A program made the translations under genes and the position numbers. The notes under the pieces were generated by a model, which saw only the letters and a list, made by a program, of their open reading frames with translations, did not search any database and was not told the origin of the DNA. From the NCBI RefSeq assembly GCF_008993995.1, contig NZ_BKNN01000022.1, positions 1 to 40,617 on the forward strand: a stretch of 40,617 nt of DNA, written 5' to 3'. The DNA is from Acinetobacter brisouii. Its GTDB lineage: Bacteria > Pseudomonadota > Gammaproteobacteria > Pseudomonadales > Moraxellaceae. Shown one piece after another: positions 1-8,522 of the stretch (positions within the stretch are counted from its first letter, which is position 1; every line of letters starts with the position of its first letter).

Positions 1-57
1 AAGGCCACACCGAATGAATTTTATGATCAACATTTACTAAAAGTAATGGCAGCATAA
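1..57 (+). CDS. possible 3' end of a truncated upstream gene
   Basis: Frame 1 is open from the first base through 18 codons and stops at TAA 55-57; the last residues read HLLKVMAA. The piece is too short to identify a family. It could be the tail of the gene before the purine-type transporter, but an 18-codon open frame can also arise by chance. Confidence 0.35.
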   Translation, partial: KATPNEFYDQHLLKVMAA

Positions 58-415
58 TTTAAATATTTAGAGCGGATTTATCACTTATAAAACTGAATTG
101 AGTGGTCTAATTAACGGAACCACATTAATGACTCAAGTAACAACTGTTTGGCTTGAGCAATAATGGCTGAATTTGATGTATTGAAATGACTCATTTTTAA
201 CCCCAAAAATAATTAAAATATTGTTTCTAATAGTTGGAAACCTCTCTTTTATTTTAGCAATTTTTCCTAAAAAAGCAGTAATTTCAACAAGACCAAATGA
301 TAAAAACAATAAACAGCGAAATGCCAAATATTGGAATGGATATTGCTTTAATCCTGTCACACATGTCGTGAATGCTTCAGCTTGCAAGACATACATTATG
401 AGGAGAAAGACAAGA
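58..415 (+). promoter_or_regulatory. leader/promoter region of the BMP transporter gene
   Basis: About 360 bp of AT-rich DNA with no convincing gene. An imperfect palindrome runs from CTCAAG (132-137) to CTTGAG (152-157) around an AACA-AC-TGTT core and could be an operator. Open frames here on both strands have atypical composition and no recognisable homology. I could not place a confident -35/-10 pair and saw no purine riboswitch core. Confidence 0.35.
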
Positions 416-1504
416 ATGCCAATTTCATCGAAGTTAAAAAAACTGGCTACAGCGGTTGTAGCAGTCGGGTCTATGTGCGTAGGCAGCCTGCAAGCAACGC
501 ATGCTGCGGAAAAAGCAGCATTTGTTTATATCGGGCCAACAGGCGATCACGGTTGGACTTATTCGCATGACCAAGGGCGTATTAAAGCTGAGAAAGCGCT
601 TGGCGGTAAATTTACGACATCGCATATTGAAAATGTTCCTGAAACTGCCGATGCGGAGCGTGTGTTCCGTAACCTTGCACAGCAAGGCAATAAAGTGGTT
701 TTCGGGACATCGTTTGGTTATATGAACCAAATGGAAAAAGTTGCTCGCCAGTTCCCGAACACCATTTTTATGCATGCAACAGGCTACAAAATGGGTAAAA
801 ACATGGGCACTTACGATGTTCGTACCTATGAAGGGGCATACTTGCTCGGGGTTGTGGCAGGTGGCAAAACCAAATCAAATACGTTAGGGGTTGTGGCATC
901 GTTCCCGATTCCTGAAGTAGTGCGTAACATCGATGCCTTTACTTTAGGTGCGCAAAGCGTCAATCCAAAAATCAAAACCAAAGTGATTTGGGTGAACTCA
1001 TGGTTTAACCCAGGCAAAGAACGTGATGCGGCATTGGCTTTAATTTCTCAAGGCGCGGATGTCCTCATGCAAAATACTGACTCGCCAGCCGTGGTTCAGG
1101 CTGCACAGCAAAAAGGCGTTTATGCTTTTGGCTGGGATTCAGACATGAGCAAGTTCGGTGCAAAAGCCCAATTGGCGGCTTCGGTGATTCACTGGGAAAA
1201 AATCTATGTGCCGCTGTTAAACCAGATTGCCAATAAAACATGGAAACCAAGCAAAATCTGGTGGGGTGTACCACAAGGGGCAATTGACATCGAAAACTTT
1301 GGCCCAGCCGTACCTGCACCTTTAAAAGCCAAAGCATTGGCTGTGCGTGATGCGATCCATAAAGGTCAAAAACATCCATTCGATGGCCCAATCTATAACC
1401 AAGCAGGTACTGTGGTGGTTGCCAAAGGCAGCAAACTTTCCGATGATACTTTAAGTAAAATGAATTTTTACGTGAAAGGTGTCGAAGGATCCCTGCCAAA
1501 ATAA
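416..1504 (+). CDS. BMP-family ABC transporter substrate-binding protein (nucleoside/purine type)
   Basis: A 362-residue periplasmic binding protein of the BMP/PnrA family, whose members bind nucleosides or related purine compounds for an ABC importer. The N-terminus has a basic start (MPISSKLKK), a hydrophobic core and an ATHAA-type signal peptidase site near residue 30. The mature part opens with the family-typical FVYIGPTGDHGW and contains GTSFGYM and a GWDSDMS region. I chose ATG 416 because AGGAG lies at 401-405, 10 nt upstream; an in-frame ATG at 398 would put a basic extension before the signal peptide. It is followed by an intrinsic terminator and then by the ATPase and two permeases. 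The downstream guanine deaminase-like gene supports a purine-related substrate, but the exact ligand is inferred. Confidence 0.88.
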   Translation: MPISSKLKKLATAVVAVGSMCVGSLQATHAAEKAAFVYIGPTGDHGWTYSHDQGRIKAEKALGGKFTTSHIENVPETADAERVFRNLAQQGNKVVFGTSFGYMNQMEKVARQFPNTIFMHATGYKMGKNMGTYDVRTYEGAYLLGVVAGGKTKSNTLGVVASFPIPEVVRNIDAFTLGAQSVNPKIKTKVIWVNSWFNPGKERDAALALISQGADVLMQNTDSPAVVQAAQQKGVYAFGWDSDMSKFGAKAQLAASVIHWEKIYVPLLNQIANKTWKPSKIWWGVPQGAIDIENFGPAVPAPLKAKALAVRDAIHKGQKHPFDGPIYNQAGTVVVAKGSKLSDDTLSKMNFYVKGVEGSLPK

Positions 1505-1523
1505 TTACTCAGCGCTTTACTCC

Positions 1524-1559
1524 TGCACCCAGTTGTCCGCAACTTGGGTGCATTTTTTT
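1524..1559 (+). terminator. intrinsic terminator/attenuator after the binding-protein gene
   Basis: An 8-bp stem TGCACCCA/TGGGTGCA is extended by GTTG/CAAC with a single bulge and a TCCG loop, and is followed by seven T residues. Its place between the binding-protein gene and the ATPase gene suggests partial termination, which would make the binding protein more abundant than the membrane components. Confidence 0.8.
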
Positions 1560-1627
1560 GGCATAGAGCTTGCAAATTAGAACAACAAGTACGAATGAAG
1601 AAATTGAAAGCATGGGTGATTTAGACA

Positions 1628-3169
1628 ATGACCACAGTTCCACGTTTAGAGCTTATCGGGGTAAGCAAAAGCTATAACTCCCTCAAAGCCAATGACCAGA
1701 TTCATTTAAAGGTAATGCCAGGGCAGATCCACGCGGTACTGGGTGAAAATGGTGCAGGTAAAAGCACCCTGATGAAAATCATCTATGGTGCAGTCAAAGC
1801 CGACCAAGGTTCGCTGGTCTGGAATGGTAAAGAAGAAAGCATCGACAGCCCCTCGATGGCGCGAAAGTTGGGCATTGGCATGGTGTATCAACATTTTTCG
1901 CTGTTTGAAACCCTAACCGTTGCTGAAAATATTTATTTGGGTTTAGAAAAAGGCCTCGATCTGAAACAGCTGAGTGAAAAAATCAAAACCGTATCTGAAG
2001 AATATGGCTTACCCATTGATCCACGCCGTGAGGTGCATAGCTTGTCGGTGGGTGAGCGACAACGGGTCGAGATTATTCGTTGTTTATTGCAAAATCCGTC
2101 GTTGCTGATTTTGGATGAACCGACTTCGGTGCTGACCCCACAAGCGGTGAAGCAACTGTTTAAAACCCTGAAAAAACTTGCAGCACAAGATGTCTCGATT
2201 TTATACATCAGCCATAAATTGCATGAAATTCAGGAGCTGTGTGATGAAGCCACGATTATTCGTTCAGGCAAAGTCACAGGCAATGTTAATCCTAAACAAA
2301 AAACCACCAGTGAACTCGCTAGCCTGATGATTGGGCGTGAATTGCCAACCTATAGCCATACCGCTTATGCAGGTGAGCCACAGCAGATTTTTCAGGTCAA
2401 GCAACTGAGCTTTACCTCGGATGATCCATTTGCCATGCCACTCAAAGACGTCAATCTGAGTGTCAACACAGGTGAGATTTTGGGGATTGCAGGCATTTCG
2501 GGGAATGGTCAGGCGGAATTACTGAGTTTGTTGTCGGGAGAAACCCTTGCCAAACACGGTGAAATTTTGTTGAAAGGGCAACGGATCAACTCGCTGAATG
2601 CAGGCAAACGCCGTGATATTGGTCTGGGTTTTGTGCCTGAGGAGCGTTTGGGACGCGGTGCGGTACCGAATATGACCCTCTCGCAAAATGCCTTGCTGAC
2701 TGCGCATCGTAAAGGGTTGACGCGTTTTAAGTTGATCAACTTTGCCAAAGTCAAAGCTTTTACCGAACAGTGCATTGAGAAATTTACCGTGAAAGCCAGT
2801 GGTGCAGCCGCAGAAGCACGCTCGCTGTCAGGCGGGAATTTACAGAAATTTATTGTCGGGCGTGAAATTCTGCAAAACCCTGAAGTGTTGATTATCTCTC
2901 AGCCGACATGGGGGGTCGATATTGGCGCATCCATGTTTATTCGGCAAACCCTGATAGACCTGTCCCGACAAGGCGTGGCGATTGTGGTGGTGTCGGAAGA
3001 ACTCGAAGAATTATTTGAAATTAGTGACCGAATTTGTGTATTGGCGCAGGGCAAACTGTCGACTGCCATGCCAACCGCCAGTACCAATGCCGAACAGATC
3101 GGCTTATTGATGTCAGGATTAAACCAGCACGAGCAGATGCAGTCTGCCCCTGTGGCTGAGATGAGTTGA
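1628..3169 (+). CDS. ABC transporter ATPase with two nucleotide-binding domains (nucleoside/BMP importer)
   Basis: A 513-residue cytoplasmic ATPase that would energise the importer made with the flanking genes. Domain 1 has Walker A GENGAGKST (about residues 39-47), signature LSVGERQ (138-144) and Walker B LLILDEP (158-164). Domain 2 has a degenerate Walker A (GISGNGQAE), signature LSGGNLQ and a Walker B-like VLIISQPTWGVD. The Q in place of the usual catalytic E region means domain 2 is likely the weak site, as in other ATPases of the carbohydrate uptake 2/nucleoside class. The length is normal for the YufO/NupB type. It lies 10 bp before the first permease gene and probably shares its transcript. 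Confidence 0.92.
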   Translation: MTTVPRLELIGVSKSYNSLKANDQIHLKVMPGQIHAVLGENGAGKSTLMKIIYGAVKADQGSLVWNGKEESIDSPSMARKLGIGMVYQHFSLFETLTVAENIYLGLEKGLDLKQLSEKIKTVSEEYGLPIDPRREVHSLSVGERQRVEIIRCLLQNPSLLILDEPTSVLTPQAVKQLFKTLKKLAAQDVSILYISHKLHEIQELCDEATIIRSGKVTGNVNPKQKTTSELASLMIGRELPTYSHTAYAGEPQQIFQVKQLSFTSDDPFAMPLKDVNLSVNTGEILGIAGISGNGQAELLSLLSGETLAKHGEILLKGQRINSLNAGKRRDIGLGFVPEERLGRGAVPNMTLSQNALLTAHRKGLTRFKLINFAKVKAFTEQCIEKFTVKASGAAAEARSLSGGNLQKFIVGREILQNPEVLIISQPTWGVDIGASMFIRQTLIDLSRQGVAIVVVSEELEELFEISDRICVLAQGKLSTAMPTASTNAEQIGLLMSGLNQHEQMQSAPVAEMS

Positions 3170-3179
3170 GGATAAGGAC

Positions 3180-4271
3180 ATGCATTTATTACAACCCCGC
3201 GAATATCCATCTCGTTTAATGAAATGGTTGTCGCCCGTTTTAGCGATTGTCTTTACCTTATTGGTCGGCATGATTCTGTTTCGTTTTCTTGGTTATGCAC
3301 CGCTGAAAACTTTATACATTTTCTTTATTGAGCCACTCACCACCATGTACGGTTGGAGTGAACTGGTGGTCAAAGCCAGTCCTCTGATTTTAATTGCCTT
3401 GGGGCTGTCGATCGGTTTTCGTGCCAAGCTGTTTAATATCGGGGCGGAAGGTCAGTTGACCATGGGCGCGATCTTTGGTGGTGGCGTTGCCATTTTATGT
3501 TATGGGCATGAAGGCGCATGGACATTGCCACTGATGCTGATGATGGGCGCACTCGGAGGCGCAGTCTGGGGCGCAATTCCAGCCTTACTGAAAACCGCAT
3601 TTAATGCCGAAGAAACCCTGACTACGCTGATGCTGAATTATGTCGCGGGCTTTATTTTACTGTATTTGATTAATGGGCCTTGGCGTGACCCAAATGGCAT
3701 GAACTTCCCGCAATCAGTGATGTTCAGTGATCAAAGTTTATTGCCGTTGATTACTGAAACGACACGGATTAATGCCTCGGTATTTTTAACTTTGCTGTTG
3801 GTAATTGTGTTCTGGATTTTCGTGAAAAAAAGCATGCAGGTGTTTCAGCTCGAAGTTAGTGGACAAGCCGCTGCGGCAGCGCAATATGCAGGTTTTTCAG
3901 CGAAAAAAACCGTGTGGTTTAGCCTGATTTTGTCGGGTTTGATGGCGGGTTTGGCGGGGATTTGTGAAGTGGCAGGGCCGATTGGTCAGCTCAATCCAAA
4001 CTTGTCGCCAGGGTATGGCTATGCTGCGATTATTGTGGCGTATTTGGGGCGCTTAAACCCGATCGGGATTGTACTCTCGGCATTTCTGATGGCGCTGATT
4101 TACTTGGGCGGGGAAATGGCACAAATGCAGTTGCAACTTCCTGTGGCGATTGCAGGCGTATTCCAAGGTTTATTGTTGATGTTTTTACTGGCAGCCGATG
4201 CCTTTATTGAAAATAAATACCGCTTCTTGAAAAAGAAAACCAAACCGACTGTGCTGGCAACCCAAGGCTAA
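3180..4271 (+). CDS. ABC transporter permease 1 (nucleoside/BMP importer)
   Basis: A 363-residue polytopic inner-membrane protein of the BPD_transp_2/YufP class. Several long hydrophobic segments are visible, with the family-typical GLSIGFRAKLFNIGAEGQL stretch at about residues 77-95 and FNAEETLTTLMLNYV further on. AGGATAAGGA upstream of ATG 3180 serves as ribosome binding site. The gene lies 10 bp after the ATPase gene and 15 bp before the second permease. The C-terminus is strongly basic (RFLKKKTKPT) and probably cytoplasmic. It would form a heterodimeric channel with the next gene product. Confidence 0.92.
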   Translation: MHLLQPREYPSRLMKWLSPVLAIVFTLLVGMILFRFLGYAPLKTLYIFFIEPLTTMYGWSELVVKASPLILIALGLSIGFRAKLFNIGAEGQLTMGAIFGGGVAILCYGHEGAWTLPLMLMMGALGGAVWGAIPALLKTAFNAEETLTTLMLNYVAGFILLYLINGPWRDPNGMNFPQSVMFSDQSLLPLITETTRINASVFLTLLLVIVFWIFVKKSMQVFQLEVSGQAAAAAQYAGFSAKKTVWFSLILSGLMAGLAGICEVAGPIGQLNPNLSPGYGYAAIIVAYLGRLNPIGIVLSAFLMALIYLGGEMAQMQLQLPVAIAGVFQGLLLMFLLAADAFIENKYRFLKKKTKPTVLATQG

Positions 4272-4286
4272 AAGGAGAATACGGAT

Positions 4287-5204
4287 ATGTTAGAAGTCAC
4301 CGCAATTTTAGCGACCACTGTTGCTGCTGCGACTCCTTTGATTTTTGCAGGTTTGGGCGAACTGGTGGCAGAGCGTACTGGGGTGATTAACCTCGGGGTT
4401 GAAGGCATGATGTTGGTGGGCGCGATTGCCGCATTTGCACTTTCGGTTCAGTTTGATCTGAGTGTATTTAGCGCGCTGTGGGTCGGTGCGGGTGCAGGTA
4501 TGTTCATGGCACTGATTTTTGCCTTTTTCAGTTTGTCCCTCAGCACCAATCAGTCGGCATGTGGCTTGGCACTGACCATTTTTGGCATGGGAATGTCCTC
4601 TTTTATTGGGCAGAACTATGTTAGTCAGGCATTGCCGGGGCTGCAAAATATGAATGTGCCTGTGCTGTCCAAGATTCCGTTTATTGGCCCAATTTTGTTT
4701 CAGCAAAACTATGTGGTGTATCTGTCTTTACTGGCTTTTGTGCTGGTGTGGTGGGTACTGGCAAAAACCCGTTTGGGCTTGCTGCTCAAAGCTGTGGGTG
4801 AGTCGCCTGAAAGCGCACATGCCATGGGTTATCACGTGTTGGCGATCCGTTATGGTGCTGTGCTTTTTGGCGGTGCGATGGCAGGGATTGGCGGGGCATT
4901 TTTATCGACGGTTTATACCCCGATGTGGATTGAAAACATGGTGGCAGGTCGTGGTTGGATTGCGATTGCGTTGGTGGTGTTTGCGGCATGGAAACCTGCG
5001 CGTTTGCTGTTGGGCGCGTATCTGTTTGGTGGCGTGACCATTTTACAGCTACATGCTCAGGCGCTCGGCATCAATGTGCCAACCGAGTTTTTAGCTGCAT
5101 TGCCGTATGTGGCGACCATTTTGGTGTTGGTGCTGATTTCTCGGGATAAGAAGTTGTTAAAGATGAATTTGCCTGCTTCGTTGGGTAAGACCTTTTTGCC
5201 TTAG
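4287..5204 (+). CDS. ABC transporter permease 2 (nucleoside/BMP importer)
   Basis: A 305-residue inner-membrane permease of the YufQ type. It shows the conserved GLGELVAERTGVINLGVEGM stretch near the N-terminus (about residues 22-41), a later GYHVLAIRYGAVLFGGAMAG coupling region and multiple hydrophobic helices. AAGGAG at about 4271-4276 is its Shine-Dalgarno. It is the last gene of the transporter operon and is followed by the hairpin-rich repeat region. Confidence 0.92.
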   Translation: MLEVTAILATTVAAATPLIFAGLGELVAERTGVINLGVEGMMLVGAIAAFALSVQFDLSVFSALWVGAGAGMFMALIFAFFSLSLSTNQSACGLALTIFGMGMSSFIGQNYVSQALPGLQNMNVPVLSKIPFIGPILFQQNYVVYLSLLAFVLVWWVLAKTRLGLLLKAVGESPESAHAMGYHVLAIRYGAVLFGGAMAGIGGAFLSTVYTPMWIENMVAGRGWIAIALVVFAAWKPARLLLGAYLFGGVTILQLHAQALGINVPTEFLAALPYVATILVLVLISRDKKLLKMNLPASLGKTFLP

Positions 5205-5262
5205 TTTGAGTTAATGATCGAATCTAGGGATAGCAATTTGATATTTAAGTGAATGTATTCCT

Positions 5263-5372
5263 TTACTTTTCAGGGATGAAAAGTAACAAAAATCCTTTGT
5301 TGTACTGACGTTATGTCCCTATAACGCAGTACAACGTGGCGGCATCCATGCCGCCTGTCATCTAAGTTCATC
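5263..5372. repeat. cluster of three hairpins (REP/MITE-like) with a conserved tail
   Basis: Three consecutive palindromes lie within 93 bp. TTACTTTTC/GAAAAGTAA (5263-5271, 5278-5286) is a perfect 9-bp stem. TTGTACTGACGTTAT/ATAACGCAGTACAA (5300-5314, 5321-5334) is a 14-bp stem with one bulge. GGCGGCAT/ATGCCGCC (5338-5345, 5348-5355) is a perfect 8-bp stem. The tail TGTCATCTAAGTTCATC (5356-5372) recurs nearly identically at 6344-6358, also just after a GC-rich hairpin. None of the stems is followed by a T-run, so this looks like a dispersed extragenic repeat and not a terminator. Confidence 0.6.
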
Positions 5373-5476
5373 GTGGGTAAGATTCAAATTCTTTATATCG
5401 TGAGCTTCAATTTTCACAACCTGTTTTTTATATCGAAACGTATCTACATACAAAATTTTAATACGATTGAATCAGT

Positions 5477-5496
5477 CTGAGCCATCACAGGCTCAG
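5477..5496 (+). promoter_or_regulatory. leader hairpin just upstream of the deaminase ribosome binding site
   Basis: CTGAGCC-ATCACA-GGCTCAG is a perfect 7-bp stem with a 6-nt loop. It ends 4 nt before the AAGGAA ribosome binding site of the gene at 5511, so it could stabilise the mRNA 5' end or serve as a DNA operator. No regulator can be assigned. Confidence 0.4.
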
Positions 5497-5510
5497 CTTA
5501 AGGAAACCCC

Positions 5511-5996
5511 ATGTCGACACCCAATTCCGAACAAATTTTACGTTTTTTACGCTTGTCCAATGATGTGGGGAAACGCGCCATTTCTTTAGGGCATCATCCC
5601 TTTGGTGCGGTACTGGTCGCACCTGACCACGAAACGGTTTTACTGACCCAGTGCAATATCGATACGGTCAATCATGCTGAATCGACACTGGCGCGAGTCG
5701 CTGCCACAAATTATCCACCTGAATATTTATGGCAATGCACTTTATATACTGCTGTTGAACCGTGTTGCATGTGTGCAGGCACCATTTACTGGGCCAACAT
5801 CGGGCGGGTGGTGTATGGCATGAGTGAAGCACGGTTACTGGAATGTACAGGCAATCACAGTGAAAACCCAACCATGAGCGTACCTTCAGCGTATGTGTTT
5901 GCACATGGACAAAAAGACATTGAATTGATTGGCCCTGTGGCTGAACTGGAGCAGGAAACGGCTGATTTACAACTGAGTTTTTGGCAAAGCCGCTAA
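5511..5996 (+). CDS. nucleoside/guanine deaminase-like zinc enzyme (CDA/GuaD fold)
   Basis: A 161-residue cytoplasmic deaminase of the cytidine deaminase-like superfamily. The zinc site is visible: H55-A-E57 (in VNHAEST) and P-C85-C-M-C88 (in VEPCCMCAG), with E57 as the expected proton shuttle. HPFGAVLV near residue 27 is typical of the GuaD/TadA group. Overall length and arrangement fit a GuaD-type guanine deaminase (guanine to xanthine) better than tRNA adenosine deaminase. The preceding purine-type importer supports this. The AAGGAA Shine-Dalgarno ends 5 nt before ATG. Substrate assignment remains an inference. Confidence 0.85.
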   Translation: MSTPNSEQILRFLRLSNDVGKRAISLGHHPFGAVLVAPDHETVLLTQCNIDTVNHAESTLARVAATNYPPEYLWQCTLYTAVEPCCMCAGTIYWANIGRVVYGMSEARLLECTGNHSENPTMSVPSAYVFAHGQKDIELIGPVAELEQETADLQLSFWQSR

Positions 5997-6465
5997 AAGT
6001 TATATCTGAAATTCTGCTATGCATAGCTTAAAAAGCCACAAGGAACGTGGCTGAGCAGGAGGCTTATCATTCAGCTGGAGCGTCTTTATAAAAATTAAAG
6101 ATATCTAAATATATGTATAACAATAATTTTTCATTCTAATTGTTGAATTAGGCCAAAGCCGCTTTAGCACGAATTCTGTAAAACTTTGCAGAAAATATCT
6201 TATGCAGAAAATTTCATAATTATCCCACTTTTTCTTTATTTTGCTAAAAAAGACAAAGCATTAAGGTATGGGCTTCCAGATCGTTTTTGTCGAAAGAGCG
6301 CAGAAAGCCATGAATCGCTGTGTACCACTTCGCACCTTCGCGGTGTCATCTATTCATCTTCCATCCTTTGCGGTTATGCCAGCGATGTGTTGTCAGTTTG
6401 CTCGAATGTAACTGAATTTTATCAACATATTTTTGAATTAACTTAATATTGAGGATGTAAACAAG
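5997..6465 (+). other. 470-bp intergenic region with repeat remnants, upstream of the sulfonate operon
   Basis: No gene is convincing. A 6-bp stem AGCCAC/GTGGCT lies at about 6034-6052 without a T-run. At 6290-6400 the DNA looks like a decayed copy of the dispersed repeat seen at 5263-5372: a small GC-rich hairpin (CACC-TTCGC-GGTG) is followed by TGTCATCTATTCATC (6344-6358). An 86-codon open frame through this part (6186-6446) reads like repeat-derived sequence. The ssu promoter should lie in the last 100 bp, but no clear -35/-10 pair stands out. GAGGA at about 6451-6455 is the ribosome binding site of the next gene. Confidence 0.45.
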
Positions 6466-7461
6466 ATGAATCGTATTCAACAGTGGTCAGTGATTGGTTG
6501 TACAGGTTTAAGTTTGGCGCTGAGCGCATGTAGCAAACCTGCTGAACAGCCACAGGGCAATGCACAGGCAGCATCGCAACTGAAAACCGAGCTAAAAACT
6601 TTAAGTATTGGCTTTCAGAAGTATGGTCTATTACCGATTGTCAAAGCGCGTGGCGACCTAGAAAAAACCTTGCAGGCACAAGGCGTTCAGGTGAAATGGG
6701 TTGAGTTTCCTGCGGGGCCTCAGTTACTTGAAGGTCTGAATGTTGGCAGTGTGGTGATTGGTGAATCAGGTGAAGCGCCGCCTATTTTTGCTCAAGCGGC
6801 GAGCGCCAATCTGGTCTATGTCGCAAACCAGCCTGCTGCCCCTCAGGCAGAAGCGCTGATTGTACCGAAAACTTCCAATATCCATTCGATTCAGCAATTA
6901 AAAGGCAAACGTATTGCCTTGAACAAAGGCTCGAATGTGCATTATTTGCTGCTCAAAGTTCTAGAAGCCAATCACCTCAGCTTAAATGACATTCAAGTGG
7001 TGTATCTGCCGCCTGCCGATGCTCGCGCTGCCTTTGAAAAAGGTGCGATAGATGCTTGGGTAATTTGGGATCCGTTCTTTGCCGCAGCGCAGCAGCAACT
7101 GGGGGCACGCGTGTTGTCGACAGGGCAAAACTTGGTGAGCAATCACCAGTTCTATTTAGCTGATCGCAAGTTTGCACAAAACAATCCACAAGTGTTTAAC
7201 ACTGTGGTGAAAGAGCTGAACCAAACCACCGAATGGGTCAAGACTCATCAGGATGAAGCAGCAAAATTATTAGAAAAACCAACAGGTTTAGATTATGGCG
7301 TGTTGAAAACTTCAATCTCGCGTATGGGCTTTGGCGTGACCCCAATTTCTAAGCAAGTGATCGCAGAACAACAGCAAGTGGCTGATGCGTTCTATCAACA
7401 AAAACTGATTCCAAATCAAATTCATATTCAAGATGCGATTTTAAGCGCACCGACCAAATAA
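6466..7461 (+). CDS. sulfonate ABC transporter substrate-binding lipoprotein (first of a tandem pair)
   Basis: A 331-residue SsuA-like periplasmic binding protein. The N-terminus is a lipoprotein signal (MNRIQQW... with lipobox LSAC, Cys at about residue 22), so it would be anchored to the inner membrane outer face. Family features include LKTLSIGFQKYG, WVEFPAGPQLLEGL, PPIFAQAA and DAWVIWDPF. It is clearly paralogous to the next gene, with matching blocks throughout. The stop codon overlaps an ATG upstream of that gene. The two proteins differ around the ligand loop (GESGEAPPIF here, GTVGNTPSIF in the second), which suggests different ligand preference. Confidence 0.88.
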   Translation: MNRIQQWSVIGCTGLSLALSACSKPAEQPQGNAQAASQLKTELKTLSIGFQKYGLLPIVKARGDLEKTLQAQGVQVKWVEFPAGPQLLEGLNVGSVVIGESGEAPPIFAQAASANLVYVANQPAAPQAEALIVPKTSNIHSIQQLKGKRIALNKGSNVHYLLLKVLEANHLSLNDIQVVYLPPADARAAFEKGAIDAWVIWDPFFAAAQQQLGARVLSTGQNLVSNHQFYLADRKFAQNNPQVFNTVVKELNQTTEWVKTHQDEAAKLLEKPTGLDYGVLKTSISRMGFGVTPISKQVIAEQQQVADAFYQQKLIPNQIHIQDAILSAPTK

Positions 7462-7472
7462 TGGGGACAGAC

Positions 7473-8465
7473 ATGAGCTATTTACGAACCACCAGCCTGA
7501 TTGCATTGAGCAGCGTCACGGTGTTGCTTGCAGCATGCCAAAAGTCTGAAACTGCCCCTACACAAGCCTCTGCACCCGCAGCCAGTCAGAACAATGAACT
7601 GAAAACCCTGAGTATTGGCTTTCAAAAATCATCTTTAAATTCAATTGTTTTAAAACAGCAGCACTTGCTGGAAAAAGAGTTTCCAAAAACCAAGATTGAA
7701 TGGAAAGAATTCCCCGCGGGGCCACAAATGCTTGAAGCTTTAGCTGTGGGTGCGGTGGATTTGGGTACAGTCGGCAATACCCCGTCGATTTTTGCCCAAG
7801 CGGCAGATAAAGGCATTGTGTATGTCGGTTATGAAAATGTTCATCCGAAATGGCAAGCGGTTCTGGTACCCAATGACAGCCCGATCAAAAGCATTGCGGA
7901 CTTAAAAGGCAAACGCATTGCGGTACAAAAAGGCTCAAGCGCTCATGACTTGCTTGGGCGAGTTTTGAAGAAAGCCAATCTGACGTGGAATGACATTCAA
8001 CCGATTTGGTTAGCGCCTGCCGATGCGCGTGCTGCACTAGATAAAAAATCAGTCGATGCATGGGCTATTTGGGAACCGTTCTACAGTGCAGCAGAAGTAC
8101 AAGGGCATGCCCGTCCGATTATTGACGGCACAGCGTTTGAAACCACCTATAACTTTGTGATTGGCAATCCTGATTTTGTCAAAGCCCATTCACAGGAAAC
8201 CAAGCAGTTTTTAAACACGCTGAATCATGCCGCGCAGTGGATTGTCGATCATCCTCAGGAGTCGTTGAAACTGTATCAAGACGCGACAGGTTTAAATGCG
8301 GACATCGCTCAGCGCGTACTCGACAAACGCTATAAGCCGTCATTGACCCAGCCGATCATGCCTGAAGTGGTCAAGGCGCAGCAAGAGATTGCCGATCGTT
8401 TTTATCAAGAGAAGTTGATCCCTAAACAGATCGAGATCAACCCAATTATCTGGACGCAGCACTAA
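7473..8465 (+). CDS. ssuA: aliphatic sulfonate ABC transporter substrate-binding lipoprotein (second of the pair)
   Basis: A 330-residue SsuA-type binding protein. I chose ATG 7473 because the resulting N-terminus is a clean lipoprotein signal with lipobox LAAC (Cys near residue 22) and GGGGAC lies just upstream. An in-frame ATG at 7461 overlaps the previous stop but only adds four residues. Conserved blocks include LSIGFQKSS, FPAGPQMLEALAVGAVDLGTVG, PSIFAQAA and DAWAIWEPFY. It precedes ssuD by 57 bp and is likely the partner of SsuBC. Confidence 0.9.
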   Translation: MSYLRTTSLIALSSVTVLLAACQKSETAPTQASAPAASQNNELKTLSIGFQKSSLNSIVLKQQHLLEKEFPKTKIEWKEFPAGPQMLEALAVGAVDLGTVGNTPSIFAQAADKGIVYVGYENVHPKWQAVLVPNDSPIKSIADLKGKRIAVQKGSSAHDLLGRVLKKANLTWNDIQPIWLAPADARAALDKKSVDAWAIWEPFYSAAEVQGHARPIIDGTAFETTYNFVIGNPDFVKAHSQETKQFLNTLNHAAQWIVDHPQESLKLYQDATGLNADIAQRVLDKRYKPSLTQPIMPEVVKAQQEIADRFYQEKLIPKQIEINPIIWTQH

Positions 8466-8522
8466 GCGCGTTCAGGGTTTCACAGACCAAAATCGATATT
8501 TAACATTTAAAGGAACAACACA

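Noticed and set aside
133-396. A minus-strand open frame of 87 codons in the first intergenic region
   Set aside because: Low-complexity, AT-driven composition and no start signal; it overlaps the leader of the BMP gene.
58-415. A purine riboswitch before the purine-type importer
   Set aside because: I could not find the three-way junction core or the conserved loop sequences.
6186-6446. An 86-codon open frame before the sulfonate operon
   Set aside because: It runs through the decayed dispersed repeat, has no ribosome binding site and no recognisable domain.
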